Source: Quercus robur
Lineage: Eukaryota; Streptophyta; Magnoliopsida; Fagales; Fagaceae
Direction: 5' to 3'
Assembly (NCBI RefSeq): GCF_932294415.1
Contig: NC_065536.1
Span: forward strand, 53,664,354-53,728,353
DNA length: 64,000 nucleotides
In this document: piece after piece, positions 37,241-46,560 of the stretch
Layout of the letters: every line of letters begins with the position of its first letter
How positions within the stretch are numbered: position 1 is the first letter of the stretch
The notes under the pieces: generated by a model
The model's database searches: none
What the model was told of the DNA's origin: nothing
What the model saw: only the letters and a program-made list of their open reading frames with translations
Made by a program: the position numbers and the translations under genes

Positions 37241-38259
37241 TTAGTAGTCTTTTCTCTATACTTATTTATTTTTCGAAGGTCAGCCCCTAAGCCAGGGAGG
37301 GGAGAGTTGGCTTGAGGCTGGAAGCCCCTAGAGCTGCCCGCGTCGTTAGCGGTGCAAGGCGTAGCCCCTAGCAGAAACTTATGGCGGAGCAACAACTGCA
37401 CGTCGCCGGAGATGGAAAAGACTCGTGAATCTCTGCTTGCTAGAAAGCTGACTTATGCGCCACCCGCGCCAACGCGCAAGCCTTCCCACAGACGGCGCCG
37501 ATTGTAGGGACACGAATCTCTAACGGCCCAACAATGATGTTGGGCTCGCCTACAGAAAATTCCTTACAATGATATTTGTAGAGAGTGGGCTTGAAAGGCC
37601 AGCGTTGGGTCATAGAGCGCTAGTTCAGGCCGGACTTTAGATGAACCAAGACAAGAAAAGGCTTTAGTCTGGATATTCAGACCTTACACCTTTGTGACTT
37701 GAGGGATTTGGCTCCTCGGATCATGTCCGAGGAGCACTAATGTTTTCTCCGGTTACCCGACGGTGGGTTTTTCGGGGTGATGCGCATATATTATCCGGGA
37801 ATTCTCCTTCCTGAAGTTTTTCTCAGGAAGTGAGATGGGAGAGCCCCCCCCCTACTTCGTTACCTTACGCTTTCTTTTATACTAGCCTACGTTCGTTGTC
37901 CCTCATCCACGTGTAGGGTCGATTTTTCCGGGACAGATATTTGTCCCATCAATCTAATCCCGAAATTGTTGGAGATGATCAATAAAGCCTAAGAATCCGG
38001 CTCTGTTAGGTGCAGAGTCTTATCAGTGAAGGGTATTAAGGACAATTTCCCTGAGATATTTTCTGATCTTTAGGGTTTGCCCGTATGCCACTTTCATCAA
38101 TGAGACTTTGGGTCTGCCGAGGACCAAGCTGTCCTCGGCTGTATCCCCGGGCCATTTTGAGCTTCTTATCTTTGGACTTGGGCCCTGGCCTCCTTTAGTT
38201 TGGACCTGTGGACTCCCCATAAGCGAGCGGGCCGGGCCCCTAAACTATTGGACCCCACA

Positions 38260-38660
38260 AGGGTAAATTGCAAATTACATCCCTAAAGTTTGAGATGATT
38301 GGATTTTACACCCTAAAGTTTCAAATTTTAGATTTTATCTCCTGAAGTTTGGTGATGTTTGGATTTTACACCCTGATATTGCAAAATTTAGATTTTACCA
38401 CCTATATTTTGGGAGTGTTTGGATTTTACTCCCTAAAGTTTTGGAGTGTTTGGATTTTACACCCTAAAATTTTAGAATTTAGGGGTGTAAAATCCAGACA
38501 ACCCTAAACTTTATGGAGTAAAATTCAAATTCTAAAACGTTAGGGTGTAAAATTCAAATACCACAAACTTTAAGGAGTAAAATTTAAATTCTAAAACTTT
38601 AAGCTGTAAAATCTAATCACTTCTAAACTTTAAGGATATAATTTATAATTTATCCTGAAA
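38260..38660. mobile_element. Palindromic MITE with repeated 'TTTACACCCTAAA' motifs
   Basis: The left half repeats TTGGATTTTACACCCT at several points, and the right half has the complement (GGGTGTAAAATCCAGACA, AGGGTGTAAAATTCAAAT). The whole forms a long imperfect inverted repeat. Its first 5 bp (AGGGT) are the target site of the LTR element at 32977-38259. Confidence 0.65.
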
Positions 38661-39046
38661 AATATTTATTAGAAATCTTAGAGTAGTAAATTATTTTCTA
38701 GCTTAAAAAAGAAACAAAGATTTTTTTTTTCATATATATATATATATATATATATTGTGTTCTTTTTTCATTTTCTGTGTTCAAAGTCACATCCACGTGG
38801 ATCTCATGGAAACATCATGCATTGAAGAAAGTTGAAAACTCTGAATTTTATTACGTAACTGAAACACTTGTCTCTCTTGGTATTCAATGCTATTTTTGGA
38901 CCTTTTATCCTTTACGTCATGTCTCACTCGGAGATTGAAATTTCGCCAATATTACATGGTGACATTTAATGCTACCCGTCACAGATTTCTTAGTCTAGGA
39001 AGCAACAGTATAAAAATCAAATTTGAATATAAACTATAGACTTTCT
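38661..39046. other. Intergenic DNA, (TA)n tract only
   Basis: A (TA)n run at about 38733-38755. No gene seen. Confidence 0.5.
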
Positions 39047-39063
39047 TAACAGATGTCTTTAAG

Positions 39064-39716
39064 CAGTGGCGGAGCCAGGATTTTAGCTTAGGAGGGCAAG
39101 ATCAAAAGAGAGTAAAATTAATTCGAAAAAATATTAATTGATATTAATAAAATAAATAAATAAACAACTACATGCAAATGTAATTGTCATATACAACTAA
39201 AATTTGGGTTTGTAAAAAATATTTGGGTCTGAGACTGAAAAATGCTAGTGAGGAAAGAAAAAATTGCTATATGTAACAAATGTGCTATAAGTAGTTCTAG
39301 ACCATAAATTATTTCACAATATTTTTGCCAAAACTTTGATATGGCAGACTGTGAGTGATTAACAAATACTAACACATAAACTCACAAATTTTTTTTTTTT
39401 TTTTTTAACAATCATACTCTGCCATGCAACAGTTATGATAAAAAGTTGTGAAAAATTTTGTGGTCCTCAATTTTTTTGAGGTGCTATAATGACTAGTGAG
39501 TGAGAGTAGTTTTTTTTTTTCATAATTCTGTTCAACAAAATAGTGGTGGAGAAGTAGGAAATTGTTTTCCTACAGTGAACTAATACATAGTACAAGTACA
39601 ATATGTATTTAAAAAAGTTGATTGTCCTTGTGTATGCAAATAAAACCTTATACTATATATTACTTGAGAATTTTTGGGGCATGCCCCCCCCTCGCCCCCC
39701 CTTCCCTCCGCCCCTG
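39064..39716. mobile_element. hAT-like element inside a family B MITE
   Basis: Ends CAGTGGCGGAGCCAGGATTTT and CCCTCCGCCCCTG are inverted. It is flanked by the 7-bp duplication CTTTAAG (39057-39063 and 39717-39723). No transposase. It is itself interrupted by a family A MITE (39291-39468). Confidence 0.75.
39291..39468. mobile_element. Palindromic MITE, family A, copy 2
   Basis: GTTCTAGACCATAAATTATTTCACAA at the left and GTTGTGAAAAATTTTGTGGTCC at the right are inverted arms. Same family as 28712 and 60556. Confidence 0.75.
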
Positions 39717-39989
39717 CTTTAAGACAATTGTTAATAAACTATAATAGAAAAGTCTTGACACAATTTTTATGAAAAATATAAAAAGCTGTTAACGACATTT
39801 AGTATTTTATTATTCTCCTAATAAAATGTTTTTAAAAATAGTTCTTAAACCAATATTCTTAAAGCATTGGTTAACATTCCTCATAGACTACAAGCCGAAT
39901 CAAACATGATTATGTCCCTGTCGATTTTTTCTATTAACTTGACTTTGGGAATAGAAATGCTGACCTTCACACTTTAGGACAAACAAATT

Positions 39990-40786
39990 TATAGGGACTA
40001 GGTTCAAGCACTTATTCTATTGGATGAAAGGTCTCAAGTCCAACTAGCTTAATACAATAAATTTTTAGAGAATGGGTTTAAGAACTAGGTCTTAGTCCGA
40101 ACCACAATCACTAGACACGATTATGTATGGGCTGAGTAACAAGGATATGGGTTAAAGTATGAAATTTTTTTCTCGGGCGTTTCGTCCGAGGAACTTAGTA
40201 TTCTTCTTCTTCCTTCAGTACTAGGTTATAGAGGTTTCCAAGATCATGCAGACTGCTACATTTTTCTCATTTTTCTCTCCTCCTGCTCTTTCTTCCGCCA
40301 TCCCCATCCTTGGAAGGTCTCTCATATTATATACTTCCTTCCAGTCGATCTTGACCCTCCACCTGTTAATCATGTAGGTCATTACTCGAGTGCTCGTCCC
40401 ACCAGCCACCTTCCCAAACCCTCTGTGAGTTGTGGCAACTAAGGTCATACTGTTCAAGGGTCATTTCCTCATTAATGCGGTCAAAACATTAATTGGGTGC
40501 ATTCAATGTGGAAGTGACAATTTCTCCTTAGATTGCTCCTGCACCATACGCCCATGGGTATCCTACTGTACTTGCCCTTCTCCTGGGGGCGCTATGGGAG
40601 GCTGCCTTTGCCGGCGTGCTGCTCTTTCCTCTTGGGATTTGGAATGCCGAGAGCAGGATCGTCCTCGGTAATGCCTCTAAGCTATTTGGGCTTTCTTTGT
40701 TCGTCCTCAGTCATTTCTCCCTCCTCGGCGTGGGTCTTGGGCTCAGTGTAAAGTGGGCCGGGGTTGTCAAATTCTTTGGCCCCACA
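39990..40786 (-). mobile_element. Solo LTR, minus orientation
   Basis: Bounded by TATAGGGAC and GGCCCCACA, flanked by the perfect 5-bp duplication AAATT (39985-39989 and 40787-40791). Internal motifs (GTCCGAGGAAC, TCCTCGGCGTGGG) belong to the same LTR superfamily as the other elements. The open frames within it have no recognisable product. Confidence 0.82.
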
Positions 40787-41004
40787 AAATTCTATACCTA
40801 AACATTTTATCCAAAATATGAATCTTTTTGTCTCTTGTCTGAAGTTTATACCATATCATTTGCACTACTGCTAATAAAAATGCTTTTTAGATACTGCAAA
40901 TTATAAGTTACTTTTTTTTTTTTTTTAAACTGCAAATTATAAGTTACTTTATATTGTCTTTTTTATGATGACTTTAGAATAGATGCTACAATATTATTCG
41001 CTCC

Positions 41005-41755
41005 TAAAGTTTGCATGAAATTTATTTTTTGTCCTTAAACTATTAAAAAGTTTTCAATTTTTGTTTTTAAACTTTAAAAAATTTTATTTTTAATCCTTAA
41101 ACAATCACTATTTTAAAAACCAGACCAGACCTGCCGATTCAATCGAGATCGAATCCCAAAAAGATTCATTTTCAGTTTTTTGACCGTTTTGGTTTTTAAA
41201 ACTATGTAAACTATTGAATTTTTTTTTTTTTTTTTATCCCTAAACTATTGGAAAAAATTCTTTACAAAATTTAGAGATAAAAAATAAATATTTTAGGGTA
41301 TATTTGGTAACTTGTTTTTTCCCTTATTTTCTATTTAAAAAAAACAATTTTCTATTTTTAAAACTAAAAAACTTGTTTGGCAACTCAAAATGAATAGAAA
41401 ACAAAAACGGTTCTCAAAACTCAATATGTAAAGGAAACTGAAAACAGCCCCGTTTTTAATTTTCAAAAGTAAATGAAAATACGCATTTAATTTAATGAGT
41501 CTATCTCATTTAATGAGTTAGTATTAAATCTCAAATCCTAGTAACAACATATTTTAGTATTTTCTATTTTTTTTCTTCAAAAAACTTTTTTTTTTTTAAT
41601 TTTAACTAACCAAACATGTTTTTGATTTCAAAAATACAAGAAAATTGTTTTTTTCTTTATATTCTCAAAAACGGTTACCAAACATAACCTTAAAGTTTAG
41701 GGAGGAAAAAAATTTGGTAAAATTTAGGGACAAAAATAATATTTTGAGCCTAGAA
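41005..41755. mobile_element. Palindromic MITE pair, one nested in another
   Basis: The outer element has CTCCTAAAGTTTGCATGAAATTTA at the left and AAAATTTAGGGACAAAAATAAT at the right in inverted orientation. Nested at about 41296-41693 is a hAT-like MITE (GGGTATATTTGGTAAC left, GTTACCAAACATAACCTT right). Confidence 0.55.
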
Positions 41756-42177
41756 TATATTTAACGGATCGTATCTACTACTTCTTTTCTTTTAATTGAG
41801 TGAAAAAAAGATAAACCAAAAGATTTTGGTTATTGTCCACAAATTACTAGTTTGATTAGTTTTTATGAGTTTTATGGGAACTAAATCACCATTCAATTAA
41901 GGGTCACCAAATATCTCACAACTAGGCCCAGTAGCCTGTCGACCCATTGGGTTAATGGACAGTCCAAGCTAGTACTGTTCTAACACATAGGTAGCCCAAT
42001 AACCTAATGGGCTAAGCCATGGACTGGTTTTTCTACCCATGGACACACGTTGTTTGCCGACTCTTTAGCCCAAATTGTTGCTTGGGCTGTTAACCCTGAA
42101 TTTAAAACAAAAAAATTTGGGGGGTGAGGGTTGAACTTGAGATATGAGAGAGGAATACTTTAAAGCCACACACTTAG

Positions 42178-42362
42178 GGTCTGTTTGGGATCCGTTTATT
42201 TTACTGAAACTGAAAACTTTTTACTGAAAGTGCTGTAAATAAAGGTAAAAGTTAGCTGAAATAGTATTGTGGAATCCATAAATAGTATCAAAAAGTACAG
42301 TAGAGCCTATGAATAGTAGCAAAAATAAGTTAGCAAATTTCATCCATGCCAAACACACACTT
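42178..42362. mobile_element. hAT-like MITE ('GTCTGTTTGGGATCCG' type)
   Basis: Begins AGGGTCTGTTTGGGATCCG and ends ATGCCAAACACACACTT, inverted ends. The internal TTTACTGAAACTGAAAAC and repeated AATAGTA motifs are ones I recall from Fagaceae genomes (memory, not a search). Confidence 0.65.
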
Positions 42363-42405
42363 AATCAATAGGATGCTTAAAAGTGATTGTGTTAAATCAT
42401 GCTCA

Positions 42406-42532
42406 CGGGGTCGTTTGGTATAGGAGTTTAAACACATGTTTTCAGTTTTAAAACAACATTACACGCATTTTTATCACATATTTCCAAAAACTACAAATAA
42501 CGTTACTAGAATAACATTACCAAACGGCCCCG
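42406..42532. mobile_element. Small MITE, 127 bp
   Basis: CGGGGTCGTTTGGTA at the left and TACCAAACGGCCCCG at the right (from ATTACCAAACGGCCCCG) are near-perfect inverted ends. No clear target duplication. Confidence 0.7.
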
Positions 42533-43399
42533 TTCCCCCATCCCAGTTTGTTGGTTCTCTATTTTATTTTGGGATGTCCCAAAATGAAGTCCTCTTTCTA
42601 AAATTAATAAATAAAATTTCTATCTTACCCTTTAATTTATTTAAAATGTCAATACCATTATTTTTTTTATAGTTTAAATTAATGAGGCTCGTTCTGGAAA
42701 CTTATAGTCTAGTCTAGTAACTTTGATTTTTTAAAATTAAAAAAAAAATTGGACATTTTTAAAACTAAAATATAGAAAAAGAAAAAACATTTAAAACCTT
42801 AATAAAAAAATTAAGTAGTTTTTTACCGTAAAAACTTAAATAGGTTTTGAATTCTTTGATTCTTTCCTTTAAAACAAAGAAATTGATTCTTTCCTTATTT
42901 TGTAATGATGCAATTATTCTCACCCTAATATATTTTATGAACACATCAATATACTTATTTGTTCAAACAATAAAAGTTAATCAATGGTTTTTTTTAAAAT
43001 ATATTTAATGGTTCAATTTAACGATTTGTGTTTTGTAATGTAATATAATTATAAATTTTTTATTAAATTTTATAAACCCATTGAAGGCCTATTAAAAAAA
43101 TCCTAGTAGCCTAGTATACTATAGACAAAATAGGCATTTCCCATGAGTAGGGCTATAGGCTGGAGTTTTCCCTTTGAGCTGGTCTAACCCACCCTATTAA
43201 CTAGTCAATGACTTGCTAAGCCTGGCCCAATTGGCCATGGGCCAAGTAAAAAATTGACCCGCCCTAGCCCACTGCTAGCCCTTACATTCAATTTACAAAA
43301 CAATAAATTTAGAGTGATCAATTATGATAATTGATACCTGTATTTTTTCATAACAAATGTCACGATTACTGAGTTGGTCAACTTAAGTTATTGAGGTGA
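42533..43399. other. Intergenic DNA, nothing recognised
   Basis: AT-rich sequence. The stretch 43110-43280 has GGGCTA/AGCCC-type words but no defined element. Confidence 0.45.
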
Positions 43400-43555
43400 G
43401 TTCCAGTTAGTTCAATTGATAAAATCTCTGATGGTTGAATAAGAGATTTGGGGTTCAATTCCCGCCTACACCAAAAATCGATTGGTGTCTTAATTTAATG
43501 ATAAAGAGCTATCATTAAAAGCAGACGCCATAGGTTGAAACTCTTTCAAAAAAAA
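43400..43555 (+). mobile_element. SINE-1 reference copy
   Basis: tRNA-like head with TTAGTTCAATTGATAAAATC (A-box region) and GGGGTTCAATTCCCGCC (B box), then the family body ATTGGTGTCTTAATTTAATG and AACTCTTTCAAAAAAAAAA tail. It is the best preserved of six copies in this window (others at 10948, 27185, 30388, 31670, 31891). Confidence 0.8.
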
Positions 43556-43562
43556 AATTGAG

Positions 43563-43650
43563 AAAAAGTGGAGAGTCCATAAATGTTAGTTGTGTCCACC
43601 ATATATGTGAGTGGTGGACACAACTAACATTTATGAACCCTCCACTTTCC
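43563..43650. other. Near-perfect 40-bp hairpin
   Basis: The left arm (AAAAGTGGAGAG then CCATAAATGTTAGTTGTGTC) and right arm pair over about 40 bp with few mismatches around a 10-nt loop (43602-43611). The central 25 bp pair perfectly. It lies directly after a SINE. It could be a minimal MITE or a small-RNA precursor. Confidence 0.75.
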
Positions 43651-43683
43651 CTCTCCCTTGTGCGTGAGTGTATGTTTGTTTCT

Positions 43684-43840
43684 CAAAAAAAAAAGGACAA
43701 TGATTTGTTGCGTATAAGTGTGCAAAAGTTGCTATAAACAGGTTTAGGTGGCAACAATTCATGGTGACACTCATCCTAGTATCAGGTGAAATGCACATGC
43801 TTAATTTTAGTTTGTATTGTCCGTTAACTAAAGTTACAAT

Positions 43841-43895
<55 letters not shown>

Positions 43896-44515
43896 CGTCA
43901 AACACGCAAAAAGGTTAGGCTCTCTCTCTCTGAAACCATCAAGCTCTCTCTCTCTCCTTTCTCTTCCCCCCCTCTCTCTCACTCTCTCTCTTCGAAATCA
44001 TCAGACTCTCTCTCCATCTTTCTTCCTCCTTCTTCGTTCCTCTCATCAGAAACCACAACCACCTAAACCCATAAAAAAAACCCTTGCTGCCAATCCAACC
44101 TAAAACCGAAGATCCAACATCCAACAAGGAATCCTCCAAAAATTTAGATCCGATTTGTGCACAGTGAAGATTTTGGCTCTGATTCGTGCACATTTTTTGG
44201 AAATCGGGGTTTTATGGGAATCTTGTTTTGTTTTTTTTTTTTTTTTGTTTTTGGGAATTTTGGATTCTTGCTATTTGGATGCCAAGAAAATATTCAAGAC
44301 TGAAATTAATGTACTTTTTGATGAATGAAACTAATTCAAAGCTTCTTGAGAACCTTTAAAAAAAAAAAGGCTTCTTGAGATGAAGGCAGATTTATCTTTG
44401 GCTAGTTTTAATGCTTGAGATGGCTAAGTGTTTTTTTTTTCTTATATGCGTGAGATGGCAAAGAGAGAGAAGGGATCTGATGGCTTGATGGGTGAAGAAG
44501 AGAATGATTTTGGAT

Positions 44516-44559
<44 letters not shown>

Positions 44560-44709
44560 CTGGTATTTTAACAGAGAAAGTTAACTCAAATTTGGTTATG
44601 TGCATTGCACATGACCTTAGGACAAGTGTCACCATAGATTGTTGCCACCTAACCCTGTTTGCAGCATCTCCTACACACTTGTGAGCAGCAAATCCTTATC
44701 CTAAAAAAA
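43684..44709. mobile_element. Long-TIR (Mutator-like) element with CT/GA tracts
   Basis: About 43690-43845 and 44565-44705 are inverted copies: GGTTTAGGTGGCAACAATTC matches the complement of TTGTTGCCACCTAACCC, and further matches run to the (CT)n tract (43842-43891) and (GA)n tract (44520-44557). The interior is CT-rich and resembles a plant 5' UTR. Because the ends fall in A-runs, no target duplication can be fixed. No transposase seen. Confidence 0.6.
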
Positions 44710-45049
44710 AATGTGAAACATATATTCTAGGAGCACACATTGTTATAACTTGATGGTGTATGCAACTATGATTAATGAATCATCACTTTTATATGGACTC
44801 ACCACTTTTTCTCTACTATTCACAGTAACACACGTTAAGATTGTGATTTGTGATAATTGATAAGAGTTGTGAAAAAAAAGTTGTGTCCATATACTTTCTT
44901 ATTGTGAAATTTGTTATGACAAAAGTTATGACTATAGAGTAAATAATAACCTACCAAGTACCAAATCAATGTTTTAAAAACTGTTTTCTTTGTAGCATTG
45001 CTCTTTACAAAATAAAAATATTTTGGGTGGATAAAGTGAAGGGAAAAGT

Positions 45050-45215
45050 TAGCAAATGTTCTAAGAGTATTAGTTAGGAAATATTTTTAAAAACTTTTTA
45101 TGAGAAAAGAAAAAAATATTTGATTTTTTTAATACAAATTTATATATATATATATATATATATTATAAAATTTGCATAAAAACTTTCAACTAAAAGCACC
45201 TGTTAATTAGGAGTG
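45050..45215. mobile_element. Palindromic MITE, family B, copy 5
   Basis: AGTTAGCAAATGTTCTAAGAG at the left and AAAAGCACCTGTTAATTAGG at the right. The interior is disrupted by a (TA)n tract at about 45142-45164. Confidence 0.5.
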
Positions 45216-45799
45216 TCAATGTTTGATACAATCTACAAACACGACATAGGATTTTATAGATTAGAGTTGGACCTTAACGAATTCGAGTCATAAACGGATC
45301 GACTCAAAAGCAACACAATAAGAAACGTGTTATAAAGTAGAAAACCCATGTTGATGGTATATGCAGCTGTGATCTGCCAAACACCTACATCCCATGTTGG
45401 TAGACCTACGATGGTGGCAAGGTCTGAGGAGAGGGAGAGAGAGAGAAAAGTGAAAGTGACTAATGAGAGAGTGAAGGTCAATAATAAAAGAGAGAGAATA
45501 AAAAGACAATAAAAATTAAAATTAAAAGAAAAAAGAAAAAAAAGAAAAGAAAGAAACCTACTGCAGGTACAAGTACCCCATTTACTATATCAGCTAAATT
45601 TATTTTAGCAATAGCAACCTAGGAAACGGTAATTTTGGGGGTCATCCTTCTGTACCCCTCTTTTTTTTTAGGGGTACGGTACCCACCTAATTTTTAGCCA
45701 TTTGATTTACTTGTTTTAATCTTAGCCGTTTGTATGATTTTAATAGGATATCAGTTACCGGTCAGTCAGGTTAACATATAAAACCCAAAAAAAAAAAAA

Positions 45800-46560
45800 A
45801 CAACATACGGTTCTTCTTCTTCTCTCGCATCTGATCTGATCTGATCTGAAGCGAGTTCCTGTGGGTTCTTCTCTTTCGTCGTCTCTTCTCTCCAACCTTC
45901 ATTGTTGATGTTCTTAGGTAAATCACTGAACCTATTTTTTGGCATCTGTATCTTTACAATCTAGAGTCTCTAAATTTCTTATAGCATTCATTTAGGGATT
46001 TTGATTCTTAACCCTTTTCCTCTATATTTGTTGAAGTTAGGGAAAAACCCTAGTGGTCTGTGTGCATGCCATGGATTCTGTCTCTTCCATCAATTGTAAA
46101 TTTGAATCACAAAATATTGATAGGATTGTCTAGGTTTATTTGTGCCTCTGTGGGTTTTGTTTGATTTGTTTATGTCCAGTAGATTTTGGGAATCATCGCT
46201 CGGGACAGAGGAAATAGAGGAACAGAGCAAGAAAACAACAGAAAGGAGGAACATGCGGAGAATACAGCGAAACCCACATCGGAAAGCGAGTCAATTTCAG
46301 ATCAAGAATCGAGGATAGCTCCCGAAACCGAGAAAAAGTTGGAGTTTTTGAAAGAATTCGAAGGTTCAATTAAAGAAAGATTCCTCAGCTCCTCAAACAT
46401 TGAAGAATTGAAAGCTGTAGATGTCTCTGTAGGGCCTCTCATACTCACAAGGTGTAAATCAGAACCAGCAAGAACCGGAGAGAAGCTTGATCCAGACTCT
46501 AATTTCTGGAAAAGAAGAAGGTTGGGTCTCATTGGTTCACACTCACAACCTGTTTTGTGA
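45800..46560 (+). pseudogene. Captured host-gene 5' region and exon ('RCKSEP' protein)
   Basis: A CT-rich leader at 45806-45915 ends in a splice-like AG/GTAAAT (45919). After an intron-like stretch, an open frame runs 46183-46560 from a CAGTAG acceptor. Its product ends VGPLILTRCKSEPARTGEKL followed by DPDSNFWKRRRLG. The LTRCKSEP.RT..KL.P...FWK.R pattern occurs at the C-terminus of a plant-specific protein group of unknown function (from memory). There is no in-frame ATG in this exon, and the splice I can propose from the leader gives an early stop. I therefore read it as a captured fragment, not a working gene. Confidence 0.5.

Larger units (their letters stand above)
32977..38259 (-). mobile_element. 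Young non-autonomous LTR retrotransposon, minus strand
   Basis: Two LTRs of exactly 757 bp (32977-33733 and 37503-38259) differ at only about 11 positions by eye (about 1.5%), so the insertion is recent. Flanked by the perfect 5-bp TSD AGGGT (32972-32976 and 38260-38264). On the minus strand the order is LTR, PBS (ATCGGCGCCGTCTGTGGG), leader, 81-bp repeats, an internal segment, a partial LTR head, 69-bp repeats, a second internal segment related to the first, polypurine tract (TTTTGAGGGGCTAA), LTR. There is no gag or pol, so it needs another element's proteins. Same family type as 12018-16672; Tat-lineage origin is inferred. Confidence 0.9.
39047..39888. mobile_element. Palindromic MITE, family B, copy 4, interrupted
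   Basis: TTAACAGATGTCTTTAAG at the left continues after 39716 as CTTTAAGACAATTGTTAATAAAC and ends AACCAATATTCTTAAAGCATTGGTTAACATT. Interior motifs CAATTTTTATGAAAAAT and GTTAACG match family B. It is split by the element at 39064-39716. Confidence 0.65.

Noticed and set aside
36861-37401. Long open frames with repeated GPRTQAYGETK-type peptides
   Set aside because: They are translations of the 81-bp tandem array. The period is divisible by three, so frames stay open by chance.
43400-43470. Possible tRNA gene (A- and B-box words)
   Set aside because: The body and A-rich tail match five other dispersed copies, so it is a SINE. No tRNA cloverleaf can be drawn.
43761-44193. Ser/Leu-rich and Arg/Glu-rich ORFs
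   Set aside because: They translate the (CT)n and (GA)n tracts.
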